This document shows positions 33,945 through 42,417 of a stretch of 64,000 nucleotides of DNA, in pieces. The DNA is from Agromyces flavus (GTDB taxonomy: Bacteria; Actinomycetota; Actinomycetes; Actinomycetales; Microbacteriaceae), in the NCBI RefSeq assembly GCF_900104685.1, contig NZ_LT629755.1:372001-436000 (forward strand), read 5' to 3'. The position numbers and the translations under genes are program-made. Positions within the stretch are counted from its first letter, which is position 1; each line of letters starts with the position of its first letter. The notes below the pieces were generated by a model. It searched no databases, was not told the origin of the DNA, and saw only the letters and a program-made list of their open reading frames with translations.

Positions 33945-33983
33945 AACGGCTGAACCCGCGGAAACGCGGGTTCAGCCGTTTTT
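33945..33983 (+). terminator. Hairpin with T run inside the left end of the insertion sequence
   Basis: A perfect 16-bp stem, AACGGCTGAACCCGCG with its complement, encloses a GAAA loop and is followed by TTT. The T run is on the plus strand, so it stops transcripts arriving from tRNA-Ala before they run antisense into the transposase gene. The transposase stop codon lies inside the stem. Confidence 0.75.
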
Positions 33984-35135
33984 CGTTTGTGGCTGGTAGG
34001 TCCGTTCCGGGTCGATTTCGTGTTCGCTGAGCACGGTCCCGTCGGCGTCGATCACGGTCGCGTCGGTGTTGTGGATCAGGACGATGACGTCGGTGCCGGC
34101 GTGGGGTCGTCCGATGCCCAGGTGCATCATCCGGTTGGCGTAGCGGAGTGAGATCTTCCCGCCGGGGTCGACGCGGTCGTAGCGGACCCGCCACAGGTTC
34201 GGGTCGTCCGGCGCGGTCGGGGATGCTTTGGGGATGAGCTCGTACGCGAACGCGGGGGTGCGCCGGTTGATCGACCGGTGCGGGCGCTGGGTGTTGTAGT
34301 AGTCGCGGAACCCGTCGAGCACGACCTGCAGCTCCTCGATCGTCGTGGCGGGGTGGGCGTGCAGGTGTTTCTTCAACGTCTGCCAGAGCCGCTCGATCTT
34401 GCCCTGGGTGGTGGGCTTGTATGGCAGCCCGTTCTTCTGCGCGATGCCGTACAGCGCCAGCAGGGTCTCGAACGCGTTCGGGTTCCCGGTCCCGGTGATC
34501 GTGCCGGCGTACCGGGTGGTGTAGACCATTCCGTTGTCCGTCAGCGTCGACGCCGGATACCCGTGCTTGTCCGCGGCGGCGGTGAAGGTGTCGGTCACCG
34601 TCCGCCCCGACACGCGGCGGTGCGCGCTCAGGTGCAGCAGGTAGCGGGAGTGGTCGTCGAGCCAGCCGATGATCTCCACCCCGGCCCCGGTGCTGAGGGT
34701 CCAGTGCGTGAAGTCGGACTGCCACATCTGGTTCGGCCGGTCCGCCGCGAACCGCAGCAGCGAGCTCTTGGGCCGTTTCTGGCGTTGCGGGGTGACCTTT
34801 CCGGCCCGGGTCAGGATCCGCCACACCGTCGTCCGGCCGATCCGGTGCCCCTCACCGAGCAGGTGGGTGTGGATCGTGTCCGGCCCCGCGTCCAGGCCGT
34901 CCGCAGTGAGCTGGTCGCGCAACTCGAGCACTCGCGCCTGAAGCGGTCCCGGCACGCGGTTCGGGTTCGAGTGCGGCGCTGACGATCGCGGCCGGAACGC
35001 GGCATCGCCCTCCTCGAGCCAGCGGTGATGCAGCCGATGCACCAGCGTCTTGGACACCCCGTACCGGCGGGCGACCTGCCCGTAGGAGAGCTTCTGCACG
35101 GTCACGGCCTTGATCAGCACCTCGGGCTTGCTCAC
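33972..35135 (-). CDS. IS481-family DDE transposase
   Basis: The 387-residue protein has an N-terminal HTH (~15-55, LSYGQVARRYGVSKTLVHRLHHRW), a second helical region (VWRILTRAGK), and an RNase H-type catalytic core with D in WQSDFTHW, D in LTDNGM and E in GKIERLWQTLKKHL, as in IS481 (D-D-35-E). The reading frame is complete with no stop or shift, so the element may be active. It is transcribed away from the right end. The stop lies in the left-end hairpin. Confidence 0.95.
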   Translation of the reverse strand: MSKPEVLIKAVTVQKLSYGQVARRYGVSKTLVHRLHHRWLEEGDAAFRPRSSAPHSNPNRVPGPLQARVLELRDQLTADGLDAGPDTIHTHLLGEGHRIGRTTVWRILTRAGKVTPQRQKRPKSSLLRFAADRPNQMWQSDFTHWTLSTGAGVEIIGWLDDHSRYLLHLSAHRRVSGRTVTDTFTAAADKHGYPASTLTDNGMVYTTRYAGTITGTGNPNAFETLLALYGIAQKNGLPYKPTTQGKIERLWQTLKKHLHAHPATTIEELQVVLDGFRDYYNTQRPHRSINRRTPAFAYELIPKASPTAPDDPNLWRVRYDRVDPGGKISLRYANRMMHLGIGRPHAGTDVIVLIHNTDATVIDADGTVLSEHEIDPERTYQPQTKNG

Positions 35136-35157
35136 CCTCCGACCGTGCCGCGAAGCC

Positions 35158-35240
35158 GTTCACAATGTCGCGGGACATCCCAGCCCCGATGCGGCGACCG
35201 TTCACAATGTCGCGGGACACCCGTTCACAAGGTCGTGGAA
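35158..35240. repeat. Tandem subterminal repeats in the right end of the insertion sequence
   Basis: GTTCACAATGTCGCGGGACA occurs near 35158 and again near 35208, and a related GTTCACAAGGTCGTGGAAC near 35223 is part of the terminal repeat. The left end carries one related copy in opposite orientation. Extra inner copies may be binding sites for the transposase and may repress its promoter. Confidence 0.7.
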
Positions 35241-35267
35241 CCAGACACCCCTGGGTCCACCATCGTC

Positions 35268-35305
35268 GCGACGCCCCCGGTTTCCTCGGAATCCGGGGGC
35301 GTCGC
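35268..35305 (+). terminator. GC-rich terminator, originally of tRNA-Ala
   Basis: A 13-bp perfect stem, GCGACGCCCCCGG with its complement, has a 12-nt loop. It stands directly after the second copy of the tRNA 3' end. Before the insertion it would have followed tRNA-Ala, so the element separated the tRNA from its terminator; the hairpin inside the element may replace it. Confidence 0.75.
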
Positions 35306-35341
35306 TGCATTGCGGGGAAGTCCGGCTCGTACGCTGGAGCC

Positions 35342-36034
35342 ATGAGCGATGCCGTCGACGCCGAGCGACTGGACCGCGGGATCGAGCACGCACTGCACCG
35401 GCACAGCGACTACGGCGCCGAGGTGCTCGACGAGGAGCACGTGGCATCCGACCCGCTCGTGCAGTTCGACCGATGGCTCGCCGAGGCCGACGCGCGCGGC
35501 GTGTACGAGGCGAACGCCATGGTGCTCGCCACGGTCGATCCCGACGGCACGCCGTCGAGCCGCACGGTGCTGCTGCGCGGCGTCGACGACCGCGGGTTCG
35601 TGTTCTACACCGATCGCGAGTCGCGCAAGGGGCGGGCGCTCGCCGCGCATCCGACGGCCACGCTCCTCTTCCCCTGGTACGCGTTGCATCGGCAGGTGAT
35701 CGTCACGGGCGACGTCGACCTGGTCGACGACGAGGAGTCCGACGCGTACTGGGCGGGTCGGCCGTACGGCTCCCGGATCTCGGCGAGCGCGAGTCGGCAG
35801 TCGCAGCCGATCGGCTCCCGCGCCGAGCTCGAGGCCGCCGTCGCGGCGCTCGAGGAGCAGTACGCCGGCGTCGACGAGGTCGGCCGGCCCGAACGCTGGG
35901 GCGGGTACCGCCTTCGCCCGTGGCGCGTCGAGTTCTGGCAGGGGCGCACGTCGAGGCTGCACGATCGGCTGGTGTTCGCGCGCGAGCCGGGGGCGGATGC
36001 CGCGGGCTGGCGCCTCGAGCGACTGCAGCCCTAG
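35342..36034 (+). CDS. pdxH: Pyridoxamine 5'-phosphate oxidase
   Basis: This FMN enzyme oxidises PNP or PMP to pyridoxal 5'-phosphate. The 230-residue protein has the FMN-binding LATVDPDGTPSSRTVLLRGVDDRGFVFYTD stretch, SRKGRALAAHPTATLLFPW, and the C-terminal PLP-site residues in WGGYRLRPWRVEFWQGRTSRLHDRLVF. All are standard for the family. TACGCT and a 6-nt spacer come before the ATG (leaderless). The gene lies directly right of the insertion sequence and the terminator. Confidence 0.95.
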   Translation: MSDAVDAERLDRGIEHALHRHSDYGAEVLDEEHVASDPLVQFDRWLAEADARGVYEANAMVLATVDPDGTPSSRTVLLRGVDDRGFVFYTDRESRKGRALAAHPTATLLFPWYALHRQVIVTGDVDLVDDEESDAYWAGRPYGSRISASASRQSQPIGSRAELEAAVAALEEQYAGVDEVGRPERWGGYRLRPWRVEFWQGRTSRLHDRLVFAREPGADAAGWRLERLQP

Positions 36035-36075
36035 CCTGCGAGAGCGGCGGCGACCCCGGGCGTAGGGTGGAACGG

Positions 36076-37542
36076 ATGCCGCAGCAGCCTGGTTCCGCCG
36101 CCCCGATCGCGAACGACAAGCGCTGGCGCGCATACTGGGTCTGCGTCGGCGTCGCGGCGATCACGATCGTCGACCTCACCAAGGTGAACGTCGCCCTCCC
36201 GTCCATCGAGGAGGCGCTGGGCGCGGGCTCGACCGAGCTGCAGCTCCTCGTCGCGGGCTTCGTGCTCACCTTCGGGCTCACGCTCGTTCCGGCTGGGCGA
36301 CTCGGCGACCAGGGCTCGCGCAAGGTGATGTTCCTGATCGGCCTGTCGCTGTTCACGCTCACCAGCCTGGTGTGCGCGCTCGCGCCGACCACCGGGGTCC
36401 TGCTCGTGGGCCGCCTCCTGCAGGGTGTCGCCGCCGGCATCCAGATGCCGCAGGTGCTCGGCCTGGTGCAGCAGCTCTTCCAGGGCGCCGAGCGCGGTGC
36501 CGCGTTCGGCCTGTTCGGGGCGACGATCGGGATCGCGACCGCGTTCGGGCCGACGCTCGGAGGGCTGGCGATCGCGATCGGCGGTCCGGTCGACGGATGG
36601 CGCGGCATCTTCTGGATGAACGTGCCGCTCGCGCTGGTCGCCATCGTCTTCGCGGCCTGGCTGCTGCCCGGTCGACCGCCGGGCGATCGAGCCCGCATCT
36701 CGCTGGACCCCGTCGGCGTCCTCATCTTCGGCGTGGTCGTCGTGGCGCTCATGTGGCCGTTCCTGTTCACGACCGGTTCGCCCGACGACGACCCTGCGCG
36801 TTGGTGGACGCTCGTCGCGTTCGTCGTCGCGACCGTGGCGTTCATCTGGTGGGAACGGCGCTACGCGGCATCCGGTCATGCGCCCCTCGTGCCGCTCGGT
36901 CTCTTCTCACTTCGCTCGTACCGGAACGGCACGCTGCTGTCGACCGCGTACTTCGCCGCGACGCCGGCGTCGTTCCTGCTGACGAACCTGTTCCTGCAGC
37001 AGGGCCTCGGCCTCGCCCCCGTCTATGCGGGCATGGTCACGATCGGCTTCGCGCTCACGAGCGCGGTCACGTCGTGGATCGGCGGGCGCCTGGTCAACCG
37101 GATCGGACGCCCGCTGGTCGTCCTGGGCGTTGCGCTGCTGCTCGTGGGCCAGGGGCTGCTCGTGCTCGTCGCGGTCGGGACCCCGCCCGAGCTGACACCG
37201 TGGATCATGGCGGCCGTGATGCTGATCGGCGGCACCGGCGGCGGGTTCGTCATCGCGCCGAACCAGGTGCTCGCACTCGCCGACGTCCCCGTCGTACAGG
37301 GCGGCCTCGCCGGATCGGTCGGCCAGCTCGGACAACGCATCGGCACCGCGATCGGCACGGCCGTCGCGCTCTCGCTCTTCTACTCGACGATCTACGGCGA
37401 GGAGGGCCAGGCGGCGCGCATCGACGTGTTCCACGCGGCGTACGCGGCGGGCATGGCGGCGGTGGGCGGACTCCTCGTCGTGGCGCTGGTCGTCGGCCTC
37501 GTCGACCTTCGGCAGCGTCTCGCCGACCGGCGGGGGACCTGA
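36076..37542 (+). CDS. MFS drug/proton antiporter, DHA2 (EmrB/QacA) type
   Basis: The 488-residue protein has 14 predicted membrane helices. Residues ~30-50 give ITIVDLTKVNVALPSIEEAL, the DHA2 motif with the Asp in helix 1, then LVPAGRLGDQGSRK (motif A) and LLQGVAAGIQMPQVLGL (motif C region). A TAGGGT box and a 7-nt spacer precede the ATG. It likely exports a hydrophobic drug or cation using the proton gradient; the substrate is unknown. It starts 41 nt after pdxH but has its own promoter-like box. Confidence 0.9.
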   Translation: MPQQPGSAAPIANDKRWRAYWVCVGVAAITIVDLTKVNVALPSIEEALGAGSTELQLLVAGFVLTFGLTLVPAGRLGDQGSRKVMFLIGLSLFTLTSLVCALAPTTGVLLVGRLLQGVAAGIQMPQVLGLVQQLFQGAERGAAFGLFGATIGIATAFGPTLGGLAIAIGGPVDGWRGIFWMNVPLALVAIVFAAWLLPGRPPGDRARISLDPVGVLIFGVVVVALMWPFLFTTGSPDDDPARWWTLVAFVVATVAFIWWERRYAASGHAPLVPLGLFSLRSYRNGTLLSTAYFAATPASFLLTNLFLQQGLGLAPVYAGMVTIGFALTSAVTSWIGGRLVNRIGRPLVVLGVALLLVGQGLLVLVAVGTPPELTPWIMAAVMLIGGTGGGFVIAPNQVLALADVPVVQGGLAGSVGQLGQRIGTAIGTAVALSLFYSTIYGEEGQAARIDVFHAAYAAGMAAVGGLLVVALVVGLVDLRQRLADRRGT

Positions 37543-37572
37543 CCGACCCGAGCCGGCGCACGTGCGAGCCGA

Positions 37573-38226
37573 TCAGGCGGCGAGCACGCGCTCCGCGTCG
37601 AGGAGCGCCGCGAGTTCGGACGCCGAATGCTCGCGGCCGAACGCAGGGTGGCCCGGCTCGAGCGCGCGTCCGTTCGCGAGTCCGCCCCCGTCGACCGGAT
37701 CGAAGCCGAGGTCGTCGATGAGGCGCGCCACGACCTCGCGAGCGCCCTCGTCGTCGCCGACGACCGCGAGCGCGCGCCGCAGGGGCGAGCCCGCCGGCAT
37801 GGCGTCGTCCTCCATGTCGTGGTAGCCGAGGTGATTGAGCGACTTCACCACCCGGGCGCGCGGATTCAGCGCCGCGTGGATCTCGCTGGTCGAGCGCTCG
37901 TCGGCGTCGATCTCGGCGATGTGCCCGTCGACCGGCGGCCAGTAGTTGGTGGCGTCGACGACGACCTTGCCGTCGAAGGCCTCCCACGGCACGGTGGCGG
38001 CCTTGCCGAACGGAACCGCGACGATGATGACGTCGGATCGCTCGACCAGCTCGGCCGGCGTCGCGACCCGGGCCCCCGGTGCCACGACCGAGACGAGCAG
38101 GTCGAGCGCGGTCTGGCGCGGCGAACCCGTGAGCGCGACCTCGTAGCCGCCGTCGACCAGCAGCCGGGCCAGCGCAGTGCCCACCTTGCCGGCTCCGAAG
38201 ATGCCGATCACCGGTCGGTCCGCCAC
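37573..38226 (-). CDS. NADP-binding F420-reductase-like (NPDX/FNO-type) oxidoreductase
   Basis: The 217-residue protein has a Rossmann start (VIGIFGAGKVGTALARLLVDGGYEV), an IIVAVPFG strand and the DATNYW motif with NHLGYHDME that occurs in coenzyme F420-dependent NADP reductases and related small dehydrogenases. Whether F420 is used here cannot be seen. The GTG start at 38226 follows a GAGGAGGGAC site. It converges on the MFS transporter gene, with 30 nt between stops. Confidence 0.75.
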   Translation of the reverse strand: MADRPVIGIFGAGKVGTALARLLVDGGYEVALTGSPRQTALDLLVSVVAPGARVATPAELVERSDVIIVAVPFGKAATVPWEAFDGKVVVDATNYWPPVDGHIAEIDADERSTSEIHAALNPRARVVKSLNHLGYHDMEDDAMPAGSPLRRALAVVGDDEGAREVVARLIDDLGFDPVDGGGLANGRALEPGHPAFGREHSASELAALLDAERVLAA

Positions 38227-38413
38227 GTGTCCCTCCTCGTCTGCGGGCAGCCGGAAGGCGCAACCCGCCGCAGCGCCTCGCGACGCCGTCACCCGTGGCA
38301 ACGCCCCACCGCATGCGGGCATTCCCGGAGGGACCGGCCCGGAATAGTCTCGGGGTGGACGGGGTTCCGTCCGATGCCGGCAGGCGCATCGACCACGGAC
38401 GGGGAGCAGGCGG

Positions 38414-39511
38414 ATGACGCGACACCACGAATTCGGGCTGGACACGTTCGGCGACGTCACGGTCGGGCCCGACGGCGACCTGCTCTCCCAGGCGCAGGTG
38501 CTGCGCAACGTCGTGGCCGAGGCCGAGCTCGCGGATCGTCTCGGCCTGGACTTCTTCGGCGTCGGCGAGCATCACCGTCACGAATTCGCGATCTCGGCGC
38601 CCGAGGTCGTGCTCGCCGCGATCGCGGGCCGCACCGAGCGCATCCACCTCGGATCGGCCGTCACCGTCCTGAGCTCGGACGATCCCATCCGCGTGTACCA
38701 GCGCTTCGCCTCCCTCGACGCGCTCTCGAACGGTCGCGCCGAGGTGATCCTCGGCCGCGGATCGTTCATCGAGTCGTTCCCGTTGTTCGGCTACGAGCTC
38801 AGCCAGTACCAGGACCTGTTCGAGGAGAAGCTCAACCTCTTCGCGGCACTCCTGCCGCAGGAGCCGGTCACCTGGGAGGGCAAGCTGCGACCGCCGCTGA
38901 CCGACCAGCTCGTCTACCCGCGGATCGAGCAGCGCACGCTGAAGACGTGGGTCGGCGTGGGCGGCAGTCCCGAATCGGTCGTCCGCGCCGCGAACTACGG
39001 GCTGCCGCTCGTGCTCGCGATCATCGGGGGGAGCCCGGTTCGCTTCGCGCCGCTCGCCGAGCTGTATCGCAAGGCGCTCACGCAGTTCGGCCACGACCCG
39101 CAGCCCATCGCCGTGCACTCGCCCGGCATCATCGCCGACTCCGACCAGGAGGCGCTCGACATCCTCTGGCCGCACTACGAGACGATCATGAATCGCATCG
39201 GTCGCGAGCGCGGTTGGGGCGCGGTGACCCGCGAGCACTTCGAGGGCGAGTCGAGCCCGCACGGGGCCCTGTACGCCGGATCGCCCGAGACCGTCGCGCA
39301 GAAGATCGCCGCGGCGCTCCGCACGCTCGGCGCCGACCGGTTCGACCTGAAGTACTCCAACGGCACGCTGCCGCACGAGGTCATGATGCGCAGCATCGAG
39401 CTGTACGCGACGAAGGTCGTGCCGCGCGTGCGCGAGCTTCTCGCCGAAACCGACGGCGCGGACGGCGCTGCGGCGGCCGACGAGCCGGCCGACACCCCGA
39501 CGAAGGCCTGA
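38414..39511 (+). CDS. LLM-class flavin-dependent oxidoreductase
   Basis: The 365-residue protein is a luciferase-like TIM barrel: GVGEHHRHEFAISAPEVVLAAIAGRT, HLGSAVTVLSSDDPIRVYQRFASLDALSNGRAEVILGRGSF and GVGGSPESVVRAANYGLPLVLAIIGG are the usual LLM segments. It uses FMN or F420 to oxidise or reduce an unknown substrate. The C-terminal ~25 residues are low-complexity D/A/E. A GGGGAGCAGG site precedes the ATG, and a TAGTCT box lies ~65 nt upstream. Confidence 0.88.
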   Translation: MTRHHEFGLDTFGDVTVGPDGDLLSQAQVLRNVVAEAELADRLGLDFFGVGEHHRHEFAISAPEVVLAAIAGRTERIHLGSAVTVLSSDDPIRVYQRFASLDALSNGRAEVILGRGSFIESFPLFGYELSQYQDLFEEKLNLFAALLPQEPVTWEGKLRPPLTDQLVYPRIEQRTLKTWVGVGGSPESVVRAANYGLPLVLAIIGGSPVRFAPLAELYRKALTQFGHDPQPIAVHSPGIIADSDQEALDILWPHYETIMNRIGRERGWGAVTREHFEGESSPHGALYAGSPETVAQKIAAALRTLGADRFDLKYSNGTLPHEVMMRSIELYATKVVPRVRELLAETDGADGAAAADEPADTPTKA

Positions 39512-39538
39512 TCCCGACGCGCGCGGTCGGGCGCGGAC

Positions 39539-40744
39539 TCAGGGCGCGGCGCTGGCCGTGCCGGCCTGACCGGACGCCGCGCGGCGCCGGCGCACCGCGG
39601 CGCGGAACCACGCGGCATCCGGCAGCCTCGACAGGAACGTGCCGGCCAGGATCGTGACGAGCACGTACCCCGTGGCGAGGGGCGCGAGCGCCGGCTCGAC
39701 GCCCGCGCCGACCGCGAGTCCTGCGATGACGATCGAGAACTCGCCGCGCGGCGCGAGCACGAGCCCGGCGCGCCATTGGCCGAGCGTGCCGACGCCCGCC
39801 TGGCGTGCCGCGTAGGAGCCCGACACGAGCTTGGTCAGGATCGTGATCGCCGCGAGCAGCGTCGCCGGCAGCAGCATCGTGAGCAAGGCCGCCGAATCGG
39901 TCGTGAGCCCGAAGAAGACGAAGAACGTGGCCGCGAACAGGTCGCGCAGCGGCGTGAGCACCGCGCTCGCGTTCGCGGCGACGCGACCCGAGAGGGCGAT
40001 GCCCACGAGGAACGCCCCGACGGCCGCCGAGACGCTGACCTCCTGCGCGATGCCGGCGACGAGCATGACGAGTCCGAGGACGCCGAGGAGGAGCGGCTCG
40101 GCGTGCTCGGCCGGGAACAGCCGCGAGATCACGTGGCCGTGCCGGAGCGCCACGAACAGGATGAGGGCCACCACGCCCACCGCGACGGCGACGGCGATCG
40201 CGCCCTGCACGAGGCTCACGCCGACGACGATCGCCGAGAGCACGGGCAGGTAGAAGGCCATCGCGAGGTCTTCGATCACGAGCACCGCGAGCACCGACGG
40301 CGTCTCGCGGTTGGACAGGCGCCCGAGGTCGCGCAGGAGCTTGGCGATCACGCCCGAGGAGGACACCCACGTCACGCCCGCGAGGGCGACCGCGGCGACC
40401 GGACCCCAGCCGAGCAGGAGCGCGAGCGCGGCACCCGGCAGCGCGTTGAGGACGGCATCGACGATGCCGGCCCGCCGCGAGGTCAGGAGGCTCGAGAAGA
40501 GCTCGGGCGCGGTGTACTCGAGTCCGAGCAGCGCGAGCAGCAGGATGATGCCGATCTCGGACGCGGTCGCGAGGAACTCCTCGCTCGCCTGCAACGGCAG
40601 GAGGCCGCCCTCGCCGAACGCGAGGCCGAGTACGAGGTAGAACGGGATGGGGGAGATGCCGAGGCGGAGGGCGAGTCGACCGAGCAGGCTCATCGCGAGG
40701 AGCAGCGCGCCGACCTCGACGAGGAGCAGCGTGGTCTCGTGCAT
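39539..40744 (-). CDS. CPA2-type potassium/proton antiporter, KhtU-like
   Basis: The 401-residue protein has about 12 membrane helices, starting with LLVEVGALLLAMSLLGRLALRLG and including the LVIEDLAMAFYLPVLSA stretch with the conserved ED pair of the CPA2 family. There is no C-terminal TrkA-N domain, so it is the short form that needs a separate regulatory subunit. The gene upstream (40758-41261) supplies such a TrkA-C subunit, 13 nt away. Together they resemble B. subtilis KhtTU, a K+ efflux system at high pH. Confidence 0.88.
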   Translation of the reverse strand: MHETTLLLVEVGALLLAMSLLGRLALRLGISPIPFYLVLGLAFGEGGLLPLQASEEFLATASEIGIILLLALLGLEYTAPELFSSLLTSRRAGIVDAVLNALPGAALALLLGWGPVAAVALAGVTWVSSSGVIAKLLRDLGRLSNRETPSVLAVLVIEDLAMAFYLPVLSAIVVGVSLVQGAIAVAVAVGVVALILFVALRHGHVISRLFPAEHAEPLLLGVLGLVMLVAGIAQEVSVSAAVGAFLVGIALSGRVAANASAVLTPLRDLFAATFFVFFGLTTDSAALLTMLLPATLLAAITILTKLVSGSYAARQAGVGTLGQWRAGLVLAPRGEFSIVIAGLAVGAGVEPALAPLATGYVLVTILAGTFLSRLPDAAWFRAAVRRRRAASGQAGTASAAP

Positions 40745-40757
40745 CGCGGGCCCCGGA

Positions 40758-41261
40758 TCAGTCGGGGCCGTGTGCGAGCAGGTTGGCCACTCCGTCGAGG
40801 CCGTGCCGGGTTCCGACGGCCACGATCACGTCGCCGGCGCGCAGTACGTCGGCGGGCGTGGGCGACGGGATCACCTGGCCGTCGCGCACGATCGCGACGA
40901 TCGACGCGTGCGTGCGCGTGCGGGCCTTGGTGTCGCCGAGCGGCCGGTTGAGGTAGGGCGAATCCGTCGGCAGCGCGAGCTGCTCGGTGAAGAGCCCCGC
41001 GGTCTCGTCGGAGAGGCTGGTGAGCCGGGACATCATCACCGAGGCGCCGAGCACGTCGGCGAGCGCTGCGGCCTCGTCGTCGCTGAGCGGGATGGAATCG
41101 CGGCAGGCGTCGGGGTCGTCGTCGTCGAAGACGCCGAGATCGCGCTCGCCGTCTCGGTGCGACACGACGCTGATGCGCCGCCCGCCCTCGGTCACGAGGT
41201 CGTGGCGGAAGCCGATCCCGGGCAGATCGACCTTCTCGATGCGAATACCCACGCCCGACAT
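40758..41261 (-). CDS. TrkA-C domain regulatory subunit (KhtT-like) of the antiporter
   Basis: The 167-residue soluble protein has an N-terminal domain (~1-75, VGIRIEKVDLPGIGFRHDLVTEGG) and a C-terminal TrkA-C (RCK_C) domain (~85-165; HASIVAIVRDGQVIPSPTPADVLRAGDVIVAVG). It would bind the antiporter from the cytoplasm and open it. KhtT of B. subtilis binds c-di-AMP; the ligand here is not known. It is the first gene of the pair, and the start ATG lies ~40 nt from the alaX stop. Confidence 0.88.
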   Translation of the reverse strand: MSGVGIRIEKVDLPGIGFRHDLVTEGGRRISVVSHRDGERDLGVFDDDDPDACRDSIPLSDDEAAALADVLGASVMMSRLTSLSDETAGLFTEQLALPTDSPYLNRPLGDTKARTRTHASIVAIVRDGQVIPSPTPADVLRAGDVIVAVGTRHGLDGVANLLAHGPD

Positions 41262-41298
41262 GCTAACCCCGCCGGGCGACGTCGGTGCTGAGCGGCGC

Positions 41299-42174
41299 TC
41301 AGTCGCGGGCGGGGGCCGCGGTCGTCGTCATCTCGAGCACGGGCGTCCCGCCGTCGTCGACGAGCTCGAAGGCGACGCGCACGGTGCCGAGCTCGCCGAG
41401 CGAGCCCGCATGGGTCCCTCCGCAGGGGATCCGAGCCGACCCCTCGGGCAGCTCGCAGACCCAGGTGCGCCGGTCGGTGAGGTGCTCGCCCACGCGCTCC
41501 ACCCGGACGACCGCGTCGGCGGCGACCCACTCGGCGAGGGTGGCGTCGACGGACGCCGCGAGCGCGTCGAGCCCGTCGGCGAGCCCGCTCGGGTCGAAGC
41601 CGGCCCGGCGCAGCGACTTGTTGAGCCGGTAGCGGTCGACCGACCCCTCGGGGTGGATGCGCGAGGACGCGATCGCGATTCCGTCGAAGTCGGGCGAGCC
41701 GAGCGCGTCCTCGCGTGCGGCTTTGCTCCAGCGGCCGGCGAGCGCGCGATTCAGGGCGAGGGATGCCGCGTGGCAGGCCGTGTGGCCGATCGAGAGCGAG
41801 CGGCGCGTCGCGGCATCGGCCTCGACCTCGACCTCGTCGCCCTCGGCGATCGCCGCGTCGGCGTCGATCAGGTGCGCCACGAGGAAGGCCCAGCCGTCGG
41901 TGCCCGTGCGCACGGGGAGGTCGCCGATATGCAGTTCGGTCCCGTCGGTCGCGGCCACGACCGCATCGCGGACGGCGAACTCGCGGTCGCCCCTGCGCAG
42001 CACGCCGCGGTCGGCGGGCTGGTCGGGCCACGCGTGGTCGACGGGGTGGATGCTCGTGCGCTCGGTGATGACCGCGAGCCGCTCACCGTGCGGGGCGACG
42101 TGGACGACGCTCGCGGTGGCCCGCAGGTCGCCGGTCGGGAACGTGACGACGGTATCGATGCCCGGCAGGGCCAT
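41299..42174 (-). CDS. Alanyl-tRNA editing protein, AlaX-like
   Basis: The protein removes serine or glycine from mischarged tRNA-Ala. The 291 residues include an N-terminal OB-like part (~1-100, with HPVDHAWPDQPADRG) and the editing domain with the zinc-binding pair of motifs HTACH (~residue 130) and CGGTH (~260), the last two of which are the AlaX signature. The ATG at 42174 gives MALPGIDTVVTFPTG; the longer in-frame start runs into the next gene. Its start overlaps the stop of the 59-residue membrane protein gene (TGATG), so translation is coupled. Confidence 0.88.
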   Translation of the reverse strand: MALPGIDTVVTFPTGDLRATASVVHVAPHGERLAVITERTSIHPVDHAWPDQPADRGVLRRGDREFAVRDAVVAATDGTELHIGDLPVRTGTDGWAFLVAHLIDADAAIAEGDEVEVEADAATRRSLSIGHTACHAASLALNRALAGRWSKAAREDALGSPDFDGIAIASSRIHPEGSVDRYRLNKSLRRAGFDPSGLADGLDALAASVDATLAEWVAADAVVRVERVGEHLTDRRTWVCELPEGSARIPCGGTHAGSLGELGTVRVAFELVDDGGTPVLEMTTTAAPARD

Positions 42175-42353
42175 CAGATGCCGGACTCGCGGCGCCCGAG
42201 CACGTTGATCGGGATCGCGAGGGCGGCCGAAGCGCACAGGATGCCGCCGAAGAAGACGATCGCCTCGAAGCCGGCCACCACGTCGGCGACGCTCATCAGC
42301 CAGAGGCCGAAGACGAAGAGGGCCATGGCGATGAGGAAGGGGAACAGGCTCAC
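42174..42353 (-). CDS. 59-residue membrane protein coupled to alaX
   Basis: This short gene encodes MSLFPFLIAMALFVFGLW, a short polar turn, FEAIVFFGGILCASAALAIP and a basic NVLGRRESGI tail, so it has two membrane helices and a basic cytoplasmic end. The start is GTG with a perfect AAAGGAG site 7 nt upstream (42361-42367). Its TGA overlaps the alaX ATG. The good ribosome-binding site and coupling make it a real gene; the function is unknown. Confidence 0.75.
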   Translation of the reverse strand: MSLFPFLIAMALFVFGLWLMSVADVVAGFEAIVFFGGILCASAALAIPINVLGRRESGI

Positions 42354-42417
42354 GACGGACTCCTTTGCACGGGCGGCACGCGCCGCGGCGCCAGTCTATC
42401 GAGGGGCCGTGCCGCCG

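Larger units (their letters stand above)
33907..35263. mobile_element. IS481-family insertion sequence with 27-bp terminal repeats and a 16-bp target duplication
   Basis: The element itself spans 33923-35247 (1325 bp). Its ends start TGTGATGTCTCAGG and, from the right, TGTCTGGTTCCACG, and match at 20 of 27 positions as inverted repeats. The 16-bp sequence CCCCTGGGTCCACCAT lies directly outside both ends (33907-33922 and 35248-35263). This is the 3' end of tRNA-Ala plus a base or two, so the insertion went into the tRNA trailer and rebuilt the gene on the left. The transposase is on the minus strand. Two extra inward copies of a GTTCACAATGTCGCGGGACA element lie near the right end. Confidence 0.92.

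Noticed and set aside
33907-35263. Integrase-type genomic island in tRNA-Ala
   Set aside because: The direct repeats abut terminal inverted repeats of one IS481 element and no integrase is present.
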